A stretch of DNA of 64,000 nt, taken from contig JACOUO010000017.1 of NCBI GenBank assembly GCA_016177845.1, positions 174,547 to 238,546 of the forward strand, given 5' to 3'. Source of the DNA: Deltaproteobacteria bacterium (lineage in GTDB: Bacteria; Desulfobacterota; GWC2-55-46). The translations under genes and the position numbers were made by a program. Positions 54,089 to 62,445 of the stretch are shown here, piece by piece (positions within the stretch are counted from its first letter, which is position 1; every line of letters starts with the position of its first letter). The notes below the pieces were generated by a model. It was not told the DNA's origin. It saw only the letters and a list, made by a program, of their open reading frames with translations, and did not search any database.

Positions 54089-54967
54089 ATGAAAACTACC
54101 GGTAAGCTAATTATTTTTGTCTTCGCATTCTTGGTTCTGATTGCGGGCGCCTACGCCCAATCCCCGCGCGAAGAGTTGCAGCAGATGGTCGAGCAGTTGC
54201 AGAAGACGCCGAACGACAACGCGCTGCGCGAAAAGATCATCAAGCTCGCCATAACTATCAAGCCGTCGCCGGCGATCCCGGAGGAGGCGAACCGCGCCTT
54301 CGTCAAAGGCAATGTGTTCCAGAAAGAGGCGATAGACATTTCCGGATACGAACTCGCGATATCCGCCTATCGTGGCGCGTTGCGCTCTGCGCCGTGGTGG
54401 GGCGATGCTTATTTCAATCTGGCCATCGCATTGGAGTCGGCAGGCAAATTCGACGAGGCGATCGTCTCGCTCAGGAATTACATGACTTCGGTGTCAGCGG
54501 GGAGTACTGAGGCGCGCGAAGCGCAGAACAAAATTTACGCGCTGGAAGCAAAGAAGGAAATGGCAGTAGCCAAGAAGAATCCAAGCCTGGCCGGCAACTG
54601 GAAAGTTTTCGTTAACGGAATCCCGCAGAGAGCAGGAGGAGATGCTGGTGATGGGGGGAGATGGATTACAGACTTTCATTACCGGTTCGAGATGAGTGGC
54701 CATGAGATTGTGGCCTACAAAGTCACCGACTCAGACCCAAATAATATAGATAAGACATGGTGTCGCCGAGCCGGCGGGGCATGGGCGTGCAAAGGCGATG
54801 AAGATATCTTCGGGCGGTTCTCTGCCGATAGCAATGTAATTAGGGGAAGGTTCTTATATCATAACAGCAATGGTGATATCCACGGCACCTTAAGCGACTC
54901 TGAAATCAGATGGGACTTTGGAGATAGCGACTATACCAGTCATGAAACTCTTCGCAAACAAAATTGA
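54089..54967 (+). CDS. Secreted TPR-family protein, array copy 3
   Basis: The 292-residue protein has a signal peptide and shared N-block (SPREELQQMVEQLQKTPNDN, LREKIIKLA, IKPSPAIPEEANRAFVKG), TPR segment (LRSAPWWGDAYFNLAIALES), linker, and a C-terminal beta-rich domain beginning LAGNWKVFVNG that resembles small lipocalin-like barrels. Bases 54143-54250 are identical to 55039-55146 of the next copy, including synonymous sites. GGAGAACAAACC lies before the ATG and is repeated before copy 4. Confidence 0.8.
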   Translation: MKTTGKLIIFVFAFLVLIAGAYAQSPREELQQMVEQLQKTPNDNALREKIIKLAITIKPSPAIPEEANRAFVKGNVFQKEAIDISGYELAISAYRGALRSAPWWGDAYFNLAIALESAGKFDEAIVSLRNYMTSVSAGSTEAREAQNKIYALEAKKEMAVAKKNPSLAGNWKVFVNGIPQRAGGDAGDGGRWITDFHYRFEMSGHEIVAYKVTDSDPNNIDKTWCRRAGGAWACKGDEDIFGRFSADSNVIRGRFLYHNSNGDIHGTLSDSEIRWDFGDSDYTSHETLRKQN

Positions 54968-54984
54968 ATGATGGAGAACAAACC

Positions 54985-55971
54985 ATGAAAACTATTGGCA
55001 AGCTAATCTTATTCGTCTTCGCATTTTTGGCTCTGACCGCGGGCGCCTACGCCCAATCCCCGCGCGAAGAGTTGCAGCAGATGGTCGAGCAGTTGCAGAA
55101 GACGCCGAACGACAACGCGCTGCGCGAAAAGATCATCAAGCTCGCCGCAAGTATCAAACCCGCACCAGCGATACCTGAGGAGGCGCGGCGCGCTTTCGTG
55201 CGCGGCAACGCGACGATGAGCGAAGCGAAGATGCCGGAGGAATACGCACGCGCAGTACAGCTCTACACGGAGGCGTTGTTAATCGCTCCCTGGTGGAGCG
55301 ATCCATATTTTAATTTGGCCAGGGCGCACGAGTTGCGCCAGGAATACGATTCCGCCATTCTCGGATTGCGATTCTTTTTGCTCACCGGGATCGTTGGCAA
55401 CGAGGCGCGACAAGCCCAGGATCAGATTTATGTATTGGAGGAGAAGCGCGACCGGCAGGCAAAAGTCGACGAAAAAAGAAAACTCGAGGAAGCGCAAAAA
55501 TTGCAGCGGCAAGCGTGGGCGAAGGATCTCGCGCGATGGATGACGGAGAACTATGGAAGATCGCTGTTAAGCAAGGTCCAAATTTGCTTTTGGTGTACAG
55601 ATGAGGATGCCGGAGGGGCGAATTGGACATACGCCGAGACACTGACGATAGACGGTAATCTTGCCGGAAAGGACTGGTCACGCTTGGGTAAGAAGCTTTT
55701 GTTCAGGACAGCAGGGCAGGCCAATGACGAAATCGTCTTTTCAGGAGTTGCCCACAACGGCGTCATGCCTACTGATCTTTGCGGCACTGTGAATGGCCCC
55801 CGACCGGAAGACATCAACTGGAAACAGTGTAACAGCGATATTAAATCCTGGAATGGTACGGCTGCCTCCGCCGTATTCACGCAAACCAGTGACTACAAGC
55901 CAATGGTGAGGATAAAAAGCAATTGCCAACCTGATGGCCATTGCTCGCACGCCAATCTCATGCTTGAGTGA
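54985..55971 (+). CDS. Secreted TPR-family protein, array copy 4
   Basis: The start is the ATG at 54985, preceded by the same GGAGAACAAACC as copy 3; the ATG at 54964 overlapping copy 3 is less likely. The 328-residue product has signal peptide, shared N-block, TPR segment (LYTEALLIAPWWSDPYFNLA), a Lys/Gln-rich coiled coil (~140-175) and a Cys-containing C-terminal domain (VQICFWCTDEDAGGANWTYA ... SNCQPDGHCSHA) unlike those of the other copies. Probably periplasmic; disulfides are likely. Confidence 0.8.
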   Translation: MKTIGKLILFVFAFLALTAGAYAQSPREELQQMVEQLQKTPNDNALREKIIKLAASIKPAPAIPEEARRAFVRGNATMSEAKMPEEYARAVQLYTEALLIAPWWSDPYFNLARAHELRQEYDSAILGLRFFLLTGIVGNEARQAQDQIYVLEEKRDRQAKVDEKRKLEEAQKLQRQAWAKDLARWMTENYGRSLLSKVQICFWCTDEDAGGANWTYAETLTIDGNLAGKDWSRLGKKLLFRTAGQANDEIVFSGVAHNGVMPTDLCGTVNGPRPEDINWKQCNSDIKSWNGTAASAVFTQTSDYKPMVRIKSNCQPDGHCSHANLMLE

Positions 55972-56008
55972 TAATGCATCCTGCGTACTGAAGGAGGGAC
56001 AACGAACC

Positions 56009-56851
56009 ATGAAAACTACCGGCAAGCTGATTATTTTCGTCATCACATTCTTGGCTCTGGCCGCGGGCGCCTACGCCCAATCCCCACGTGAGGAGTTGCA
56101 GCAGATGGTCGAGCAGTTGCAGAAGACGCCGGGCGACAACGCCCTGCGCGAGCGCATAATCAAATATGCCGCAGGAATCAAGCCGGCGCCGGCGATTCCG
56201 GAGGAGGCGCGCCGACACTTCGTGAAGGCGGTTACGCTCCAGAAAGAAGCCAGGAACGTGACGGATTACGAGATAGTCATAGCCGAGTATCAGTCGTCGC
56301 TATCGTTTGCGCCTTGGTTTGGTGACGCTTATTACAATTTGTCAGTGGCGCTCGAAGCCTCCGCCCGCTTCAGTGAGGCAAAGAGTGCCTTGCAGTTTTA
56401 CCTCATGTCCGGCCCGAAGGACGCAGTGCCAGCGCAGGACCGTATCTATGAGCTGGAGGCGAAGCAGGAGAAAGCAGATCGCGAGAAGTCCATGTACGAC
56501 TGGCTGTTAGGGGAATGGCGCCTGAAAGACGATATGCGGGAGGTAGCCGGCGGAGGGGCATTCTCCCCCATTGATATCAAAACTGTGCAAAGCACCAAAA
56601 AAGGAGAACAGATTCTATTTCGGTTGGGCGACAAAGATTTTTTGCGCGCCACGCTGCGCGAACAGGTCATTACATGGGAACACTGGATGCCCATCCCGTA
56701 CAAGCCGATCGGTTGTCCGGAAGACGGTGCATGGAACCGGATCGAGGTTACGATCAGCGTCGATAAGAAAAACATGAGCTTCTCCTTCTACCAATCCTAC
56801 ACGGGAACCTGTGGGCACCAGACTATCCATTATTACACGCTGTCGCGCTGA
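56009..56851 (+). CDS. Secreted TPR-family protein, array copy 5
   Basis: The ATG at 56009 follows GGAGGGACAACGAACC, matching the layout of the other copies; an in-frame ATG at 55934 lies inside the previous gene. The 280-residue product has signal peptide, shared N-block with PGDN in place of PNDN, TPR segment (YQSSLSFAPWFGDAYYNLSV), and a C-terminal beta domain beginning LLGEWRLKDD. A perfect hairpin follows the gene. Confidence 0.8.
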   Translation: MKTTGKLIIFVITFLALAAGAYAQSPREELQQMVEQLQKTPGDNALRERIIKYAAGIKPAPAIPEEARRHFVKAVTLQKEARNVTDYEIVIAEYQSSLSFAPWFGDAYYNLSVALEASARFSEAKSALQFYLMSGPKDAVPAQDRIYELEAKQEKADREKSMYDWLLGEWRLKDDMREVAGGGAFSPIDIKTVQSTKKGEQILFRLGDKDFLRATLREQVITWEHWMPIPYKPIGCPEDGAWNRIEVTISVDKKNMSFSFYQSYTGTCGHQTIHYYTLSR

Positions 56852-56876
56852 ACTCCCAAGACGATCGTCAGTATTG

Positions 56877-56944
56877 AAGTAGTGTAGGGTGGCTTTGCCC
56901 ACCCTACACTACTTACGCAGGTTCAATCCTGCAGATTGAACCTG
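56877..56944. repeat. Two perfect hairpins between array copies 5 and 6
   Basis: First, a stem of ~15 bp (AGTAGTGTAGGGTGG with its complement, around 56878-56913) closes a short loop; the core GTAGGGTGG...CCCACC recurs at ~58716-58733. Second, CAGGTTCAATC/GATTGAACCTG (56918-56944) is an 11-bp perfect hairpin. Such palindromes are common between genes in proteobacteria. The first may terminate copy 5. Confidence 0.7.
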
Positions 56945-57017
56945 AAGAATTCATGTTAGCAAAATGAAAATTAAGGGTTCAGGGCTACAAATCTTAACCC
57001 GCAAGGAGACCATAATT

Positions 57018-57320
57018 ATGTCGCCTCGCCGCAAACGCATCGGTGTTGTGCTTGGGCTGTTGTTATTGGCCGGCCTTGGATGGGTCGTTTGGCCGTTTAT
57101 GGCAGGCCCCGACCAGATGCAAAGCTTTTGCAGTTCGCTCGCGGTGGGTACTTCCCTTGAGCAGGTCCAGGCACAAGCGGCGCAACACGGCTACCGGGTT
57201 TCTTCGCTCATCGAAGGCCGCGCGTTCGTTCACGAGCCAAGATCGTTCGGGCGTTTCACCTGCGACTTACGGTTTGAGTCTAACGGGCTTGTGTCATCGG
57301 TATATTTATTAAATGATTAG
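57018..57320 (+). CDS. Small membrane-anchored protein
   Basis: The ATG at 57018 has AAGGAG upstream. The 100-residue protein has one N-terminal membrane helix (VVLGLLLLAGLGWVVWPF) and a periplasmic part with SSLAVGTSLEQVQAQAAQHG and two cysteines (SFCSSL, RFTCDL). No family recognised. It lies between array copies 5 and 6, after two hairpins. Confidence 0.65.
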   Translation: MSPRRKRIGVVLGLLLLAGLGWVVWPFMAGPDQMQSFCSSLAVGTSLEQVQAQAAQHGYRVSSLIEGRAFVHEPRSFGRFTCDLRFESNGLVSSVYLLND

Positions 57321-57388
57321 AGTAGCGTAGCCTGGGTAGAGCGAATCGAAACCCGGGAAAAACAATTAACGAATGAAGGACAACGAAT

Positions 57389-58264
57389 ATGAAATCAGCA
57401 GGCAAAATAATTATTTTCGTTATCACATTATTTGCTCTGACCGCGAGCGCCTACGCCCAATCCCCGAACGAGCAACTCAAGCAGATGGTCGAGCAGTTGC
57501 AGAAGGCACCGGGCGACAACGCGCTGCGCGAAAAGATCATCAAGCTCGCTGCAGAAATCAAGCTCGCGCCGGCGATACCGGAAGAGGCTGAGCGACGGAT
57601 GGTGCGTGGCTCGGCGGGCGTGAAGACGGCCACCAAGCCGGCGGACTTCAAGGAGGCCGCTGTGGAGTTTGACCAAGCCGCGCTGGCCGCGCCTTGGCAT
57701 GGGGACGCTTACTATAACGCAGGAATAGCGTACTCGAAGGCTGGTGATCACGCTACGGCAATCGGCAAGTTCAAACTCTATCTTCTCACCTCACCGTCCG
57801 CGGCGGACCAGAAGGACGCCAAGGCCAAGATCTTCGAGGAAGAATTCCTGATAGAGAAGGCGATGAAGTCCGACTCACGTGTGATGGGGCGCTGGACCCG
57901 TATGGAAGGCGGCAAGATCTTCTATATATCGCAAAAGCGCTACTCAGACTGGATCATCATGCCCAAGGGCACCAGCGGATTTGAGATGTACGAGACACAC
58001 AGCTGGGAAGAGGAACTCGCTCCTGCGCGTCAACGTCACCTGATCTTCTCCTTCGCGGTAAACGGCGATGTCCTCGAGGGTTCTTCTTCCTGGGACGGAA
58101 CATGGGGCGACCGTCAGGGCCGCCTCTGCGAGCCCATCACGTCTAGGTTGACCGGCACGATATCAGGCGATGGCCAGAGGCTGAATGTCAAATTTCAGAT
58201 GCGTCAACAAGAGAGTGGTTGCAATGTCATAGATGTTACATACGATTTTGGGCGACTGTGGTGA
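57389..58264 (+). CDS. Secreted TPR-family protein, array copy 6
   Basis: The 291-residue protein has signal peptide, a more diverged shared block (SPNEQLKQMVEQLQKAPGDN, LREKIIKLAAEIK, LAPAIPEEAERRMVRG), TPR segment (FDQAALAAPWHGDAYYNAGI) and a C-terminal domain beginning VMGRWTRMEGGKIFYIS with a disulfide-capable pair of cysteines (RLCEPI, SGCNVI). GAAGGA lies before the ATG. It is the most complete, ancestral-looking member of the array (inference). Confidence 0.8.
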   Translation: MKSAGKIIIFVITLFALTASAYAQSPNEQLKQMVEQLQKAPGDNALREKIIKLAAEIKLAPAIPEEAERRMVRGSAGVKTATKPADFKEAAVEFDQAALAAPWHGDAYYNAGIAYSKAGDHATAIGKFKLYLLTSPSAADQKDAKAKIFEEEFLIEKAMKSDSRVMGRWTRMEGGKIFYISQKRYSDWIIMPKGTSGFEMYETHSWEEELAPARQRHLIFSFAVNGDVLEGSSSWDGTWGDRQGRLCEPITSRLTGTISGDGQRLNVKFQMRQQESGCNVIDVTYDFGRLW

Positions 58265-58384
58265 CCCTTTCCTTAAAATAGAGCTGGGGTCAAGGTGCAT
58301 TGACAATCCCCGATGATGCAATGTAAAACAAGAACCATAAATCTTCCAGCAAGGCAGTTTTCAATCGAAAGGGGGAAACCGATT

Positions 58385-58690
58385 GTGAAATCTGAATCCG
58401 CGCGCGCCCTCTGGATATTCGCCATTATACTTGCCGTGGCCGGCTCGGCTGTACCGAGTCCGAGCGGAAGATTTTTCTTGAGCGTTGTTGCCACCCTGGT
58501 TGCTCTCCCGCCCGCAATCTTTGGCCCGGGCCGTGCCCGTCTTGGCGGTGCGATTGCCTGTATTATCTCCTTGGCGCTGGCCGTAACGAGTTTTCCGGCG
58601 ATGCAGAAAGATCAGGCGTCGTACGCAGAATTAACAAAAAGAAAAAACGCCGGCACGAGTGTTCCAGCGCCAGGCTTGCCCGGGAAATGA
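58385..58690 (+). CDS. Small membrane protein
   Basis: A GTG at 58385 with GGGGG nine bases upstream gives 101 residues; the ATG at 58313 would add a non-hydrophobic leader. Two or three hydrophobic helices (ALWIFAIILAVAGSAVP, FFLSVVATLVALPPAIF, IACIISLALAVTSFP) are followed by a Lys/Gly/Pro tail. No family recognised. It is the last gene before the tRNA-Leu fragments. Confidence 0.6.
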   Translation: MKSESARALWIFAIILAVAGSAVPSPSGRFFLSVVATLVALPPAIFGPGRARLGGAIACIISLALAVTSFPAMQKDQASYAELTKRKNAGTSVPAPGLPGK

Positions 58691-58752
58691 CGCACTGTGT
58701 GCACGGACATGTTAGGTAGGGTGGGCTGTGCCCACCATCAAATTTGAGCATT

Positions 58753-58807
58753 TGGTGCCGGAGGTCGGACTCGAACCGACACGGGTGTTACCCCACAGGA
58801 TTTTGAG
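58753..58807 (-). repeat. tRNA-Leu 3'-half fragment, probable attachment site 1
   Basis: The minus strand reads from the anticodon loop CTCAAAA (anticodon CAA) through a variable arm and T-arm (GGTTCGAGTCC) to CCA, but the sequence before it cannot form the 5' half of a tRNA. This is what remains after integration into a tRNA-Leu gene. The plus-strand flank (58811-58950) has TTAGTACAA repeats and a GGGGTT/TTTTC block that recur after site 2, as expected of integrase arm sites. Confidence 0.78.
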
Positions 58808-59027
58808 GGCAATAAAGCCCAAAAACGCAACTCCCTGATATCAGGCTTGATTTTCCGTTTTGCCTTATGAAATAGGGGGTTAAGGAGTTTTCTCTGTAGT
58901 CTTTAGAGTCTCTGGAGTCTTTAGTACAAAATTAGTACAATTTCCCATTTATAAATGATGGGATCAGCCCCACCTGGACTGACTCTTCGGAGAGAGCTTG
59001 ACTTTTTACGTGAGAGACTCTTTTACT

Positions 59028-59777
59028 TCAGGCATGGTTTCCCAGTATCCTGTTCAATTCCTCCGGGGTAAGGCTCGCATTGACTTCATTTTTTTGCTTG
59101 TCGAAGAATCCTACTTTCTTACCGTCCAGATACAGGTCGAAGCGGCAAATCCCGCGCTCGAAGTCTATAATCGGTTCGATATCGAGGCTGTCATGGATTT
59201 TGCCTATCTCTTCCTCGGTCAATTCGTATTCTATTATTACTTTTTGCCCAACATAGTCCTTCATTGGGTCTTTGCGGTCTCCGGGGCTCAAATCTCCCGG
59301 CCAGCCGCCATTAAAGTCGAACCCCTTCGGCGAATCGATTATCTCGAAATGAAGATGATAACCACGCTGACGCGATTTGGGGATTCCTTTCCTCGCACCT
59401 TCATAATATTGCCTTGTACCGGTATTCCCAGATATGCCGACCATGCTCCCTTTCTCAACATTCTCGCCGCTGGAAATCGATACGCTGTCAAGATGAGCAT
59501 AGAGGGAATATATATGGCGTTGGTCTTTACCGGCTATAGGGGTATGATCGATGACGACGACATTCCCATAGTTGGCTTTATTTTCTGACCCCGCTCTGTT
59601 ATCGGAGTATACGACCCGTCCGCCTTCGACGGTACGGACATTTTCCCGGCGAGCCGAGAAATCCACCCCGATGTGTGAGCCATAAGGTCTTGAAGCTCCG
59701 TACTCACCGCCGCCGGGAATTATCGGTATCCGATCATCGACAGGCCTTGTAAAAACCAATTTTATTGTTCCGGGCAT
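59028..59777 (-). CDS. M23 (LytM-type) metallopeptidase without signal peptide, cassette A
   Basis: The 249-residue protein has the zinc motifs HxxxD (SHIGVDFSARR) and HxH (YHLHFEI) of lysostaphin-type peptidoglycan endopeptidases. The domain covers ~20-170 and an unknown ~75-residue C-terminal domain follows. No signal peptide is present, although the target would be the cell wall, so another export route or delivery system is needed. AAGGAGG precedes the ATG. It lies 12 bases after the gene for a Sec-exported protein and is followed by a tRNA-Leu fragment. Confidence 0.85.
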   Translation of the reverse strand: MPGTIKLVFTRPVDDRIPIIPGGGEYGASRPYGSHIGVDFSARRENVRTVEGGRVVYSDNRAGSENKANYGNVVVIDHTPIAGKDQRHIYSLYAHLDSVSISSGENVEKGSMVGISGNTGTRQYYEGARKGIPKSRQRGYHLHFEIIDSPKGFDFNGGWPGDLSPGDRKDPMKDYVGQKVIIEYELTEEEIGKIHDSLDIEPIIDFERGICRFDLYLDGKKVGFFDKQKNEVNASLTPEELNRILGNHA

Positions 59778-59789
59778 CTGCTTTCCTCC

Positions 59790-61001
59790 TTAGTCGTCCG
59801 AAAGTTCTTTCACAAAAAGGTCGTATTGATACGCGTAAAACCTTTTGTCGGACGGCGGCAACTTGCCGCGCCTGAAAGCCATCCATTTCCCGTCCGGAGA
59901 GGTTCCTATTAAATAGATGTCTTCGTATATTTCATTTTTAAATCGTGTATCAGCGATGCATCCGCCATCAGCATGCTCCGGTTTTAAAAGGCGTATGCAG
60001 TTATCGCCGTCCTCCTTGAAAACAAAATCCCCGTTGGCCAAAAGATTACTGGCGCTGGTATAGTGATTTTGCGCGTCAAATTCACCTATCGCTTCGCAGG
60101 TCAACCTTTTATTCTTGATTTCACATCCGGCAAAGTGATACTTGTGCCACCCCTTGCGGTCCTTTATCAAATATTCGTCTCCCATGACAAAATAAAGCCT
60201 TCCCTTGCTGCCCACGGCTTCAAGGGAAATGATGTATTTTTCTCCGGGATTGATCTGCTCCAGCGTGAACTCCTTCGCCCAGGCATTTTGGCCGAAGAAC
60301 TCAACGCCGAGGCTTGCGCCATCACCCCATACACTGGTCACTATGCCTGAAGAATCCGGCAGCCAGAAAGTATCAAAATAAGTCCAGTCATTCGTCAACC
60401 ACACGGTCTCCCATTTAGGCTCGGGCATCTCTATTGCTGAATCGTGCCTGTTGCCGAGGAATACCTTTAGCCCGTCGGGAGACACCAGGGCTGTACTGTC
60501 GTCACGCACCACGGCGAACTTTTGCCGCCTTCCGGTGGTTATCTCATAACGGTACAGGTCCATCACAAGCCCATACCAGCCGGGTCCATCGTCGACTATA
60601 TTCTCAGGCAGGCGGCCAAACCTGTCCCTGTACTCCCGCGCGCTGTTTCTATCCTCGTAGATTACCCATTTACCGTCTGGGGTGCAGCCTTTAGGGTAAT
60701 CGGTGCCCTTTGAGGTTACGGTTGTTTTATTCCCGTTGAAGTCCATCAATTCAATGCCGGTTTCAGTGCCGTGAATTAAAAAGGATGTATTCCCACACCA
60801 TCCGTAAAGAGAAAAGGTTTGAGAAAAAGGCATCCCTCCGCCGATATCCCTTGTGACGAGTATCTCTTGTTCAGCTTTGATTTTTACATGCTTGCTTTCA
60901 AGGGCCTGCAACTCTTCCGTATAGCCCTTATTAACTGCAAAAACAAGAATCAATATGAATAGAAGAAGCCTCAGGATTATTCTGTTCTTGACGACTTTCA
61001 C
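59790..61001 (-). CDS. Sec-exported beta-propeller-like protein, cassette A
   Basis: The GTG start has GAAGGAG upstream. The 403-residue protein has a signal peptide (~1-28) and repeated blades resembling TolB/PD40 propellers (CTPDGKWVIYED, VSPDGLKVFLGN, GTSPDGKWMAFRRG). No catalytic motif is seen. It is the first gene of cassette A. A role as partner or periplasmic protector against the neighbouring peptidase is a hypothesis. Confidence 0.72.
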   Translation of the reverse strand: MKVVKNRIILRLLLFILILVFAVNKGYTEELQALESKHVKIKAEQEILVTRDIGGGMPFSQTFSLYGWCGNTSFLIHGTETGIELMDFNGNKTTVTSKGTDYPKGCTPDGKWVIYEDRNSAREYRDRFGRLPENIVDDGPGWYGLVMDLYRYEITTGRRQKFAVVRDDSTALVSPDGLKVFLGNRHDSAIEMPEPKWETVWLTNDWTYFDTFWLPDSSGIVTSVWGDGASLGVEFFGQNAWAKEFTLEQINPGEKYIISLEAVGSKGRLYFVMGDEYLIKDRKGWHKYHFAGCEIKNKRLTCEAIGEFDAQNHYTSASNLLANGDFVFKEDGDNCIRLLKPEHADGGCIADTRFKNEIYEDIYLIGTSPDGKWMAFRRGKLPPSDKRFYAYQYDLFVKELSDD

Positions 61002-61062
61002 GGTTTCACTCCTTCAACCTATATTTTGCTTTGACTGATAATATAACGCTTACACCTTATAT

Positions 61063-61132
61063 TGTATTTTTTCAACCCCTAAAATCGTATCCGTTTGTTT
61101 TTTCAAAGGAATGAGGCAAAAATGATTCTACC
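61063..61132 (-). promoter_or_regulatory. Conserved upstream block of cassette A
   Basis: About 70 bases, ~60 bases before the first cassette gene, match 63532-63602 of cassette B at most positions (TGTATTTTTTCAAC, AAAATCGTATCC, TCAAAGGAATG, ATTCTACC). The shared position suggests a common promoter or regulator site. Confidence 0.6.
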
Positions 61133-61310
61133 CACTTTGTGAGATTCCTTTTTTAAAAGTCTTTATAAAAGAGGTAGAAGGTCAACCGAAATTCACGAAG
61201 GAAAGTCAAAGGAGAGTTTAGAGTAAGGTTCAGACAAGGTGACGAGGCATAAAAAATCCCGCGAGGGAAGAAAGAGGTAAGAGGTGAGTAGGGTAATTCA
61301 TTGGAAAATC

Positions 61311-61476
61311 TGGTGCCGGAGGTCGGACTCGAAGGTCTCCCCTTGAGGCTCCCGCCTCTGCGCTCTGACCCGCGCATCCTCGCTTACGGCGTTCCTCCCG
61401 GAACGCCTCATCCTCGCACCTGCTCGGCGCTCGAACGCCGTTCGAGTCCATATCATTATCTTATTTGTTTTTAAAA
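61311..61476 (-). repeat. 166-bp repeat unit, copy 1, with truncated tRNA-Leu end
   Basis: The block starts with 23 bases of the tRNA-Leu end, then carries hairpins GGCGTTCC/GGAACGCC, GAGGC/GCCTC and CTCGAACG/CGTTCGAG. Copy 2 at 63794-63959 is nearly identical and the same length. Short frames inside it read MIWTRTAFERR and are not real genes. Confidence 0.8.
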
Positions 61477-61517
61477 TGGTGCCGGAGGTCGGACTCGAAC
61501 CGACACGGGTGTTACCC
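61477..61517 (-). repeat. tRNA-Leu 3'-end fragment, probable attachment site 2
   Basis: 41 bases identical to the end of site 1 (variable arm to CCA). The flank beyond it has CTTATGAAATATGGGGTT and a TAATACAATTTCCC motif like those beside site 1. Confidence 0.78.
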
Positions 61518-61689
61518 GGTTTCCCGTTTTGACTTATGAAATATGGGGTTGGAAGGTTTTCCAGGTAGTCCAAAGAGGCTACTGAGTCTAAAGATGACGC
61601 CAATTCTACTAAAAAATTAATACAATTTCCCGTTCGTATGGTGCCGAGCCCACGAGACTGTCTGGATTATTGGTACAATTTCAGGACAG

Positions 61690-62396
61690 TCACGGGCTGA
61701 TAAAATATCCCCTTGTGCTGCCGTCGGGTTCAATACGCCACACTTTATCACCCTCGCGCCGAAGCGTTTCACCATTTACTATGGTTATACCCTCGCGCAG
61801 GTTTTTTAGCCGAAGTTGAGTTGCGGGGTCCAAAACAGAGACACGCTTGAAATCCGTCTTTCTTTGCCACGGGAAGGATGAGGAAGAGTCCTGCCCCTCG
61901 GAAGTATTATTCCAGTACGCCTCCGGGTTGATCTTGGTTTTGCCATCAGGCGCCGTGACGGAATAATGAACATGCTGAGCATATTCGTTTGAGCCTTTTT
62001 TCCCTCTTCCTCCCATGGTGCCAATAACCTGGCCTGCCTCTATATGCATGCCATTAACTAAATTATCGTTGATATCGTTTAAATGCATTAAAGTATGTCT
62101 GTTTCCAAGTGAATCAAGAATTATGATCTTGCCTAAACCTGTACGATAATTTTTTCAATTGTACCGGATACAGGCGAACCCACAGCAGGATGTTCCTTAT
62201 TTATGCCGTTCTGTCCCAACGAGGTGCCTGACTCATAATGATAATTGATATCAACCCCGCCATGAATACGCCCTTTGCGAGGAGCATTAAAATCCTGGCG
62301 AACACCATCAGTGGTCACATTAGGTTTGAAAACTCTGCCGTTTGAAGTTTTTGGAGGCAGTATGCGCTCCAACAAATTTTGGAAACCCGTTCCCAT
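61690..62396 (-). pseudogene. M23 peptidase split by a one-base frameshift, cassette B
   Basis: Two frames join if one base is restored near 62127-62135: the first (ATG at 62396, AGAGGTGA upstream) has the HxxxD motif (IHGGVDINYHY) and stops at VQV; the second continues LGKIIILDSLGNRHTLMHL and has the second motif YAQHVHYSV. No signal peptide is present. The zinc ligands are intact apart from the shift. It could be a true pseudogene, a programmed shift or a sequencing error. It lies in the same place in cassette B as the intact peptidase in cassette A. Confidence 0.8.
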
Positions 62397-62445
62397 AAAA
62401 TCACCTCTATAATTTATATATCAGACGCTATGACGCACCATGCCC

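Noticed and set aside
58753..58840. A complete tRNA-Leu gene on the minus strand
   Set aside because: The 3' half is convincing, but the bases before the anticodon loop cannot form the 5' half of the anticodon stem, D-arm or acceptor stem.
61230..61603. Several short frames reading MIWTRTAFERR or MDSNGVRAPSRCED around 61.2-61.6 kb and 63.6-63.9 kb
   Set aside because: They lie in the palindromic 166-bp repeats and tRNA fragments, overlap each other in several frames, and have no ribosome sites. They are by-products of the repeat, not genes.
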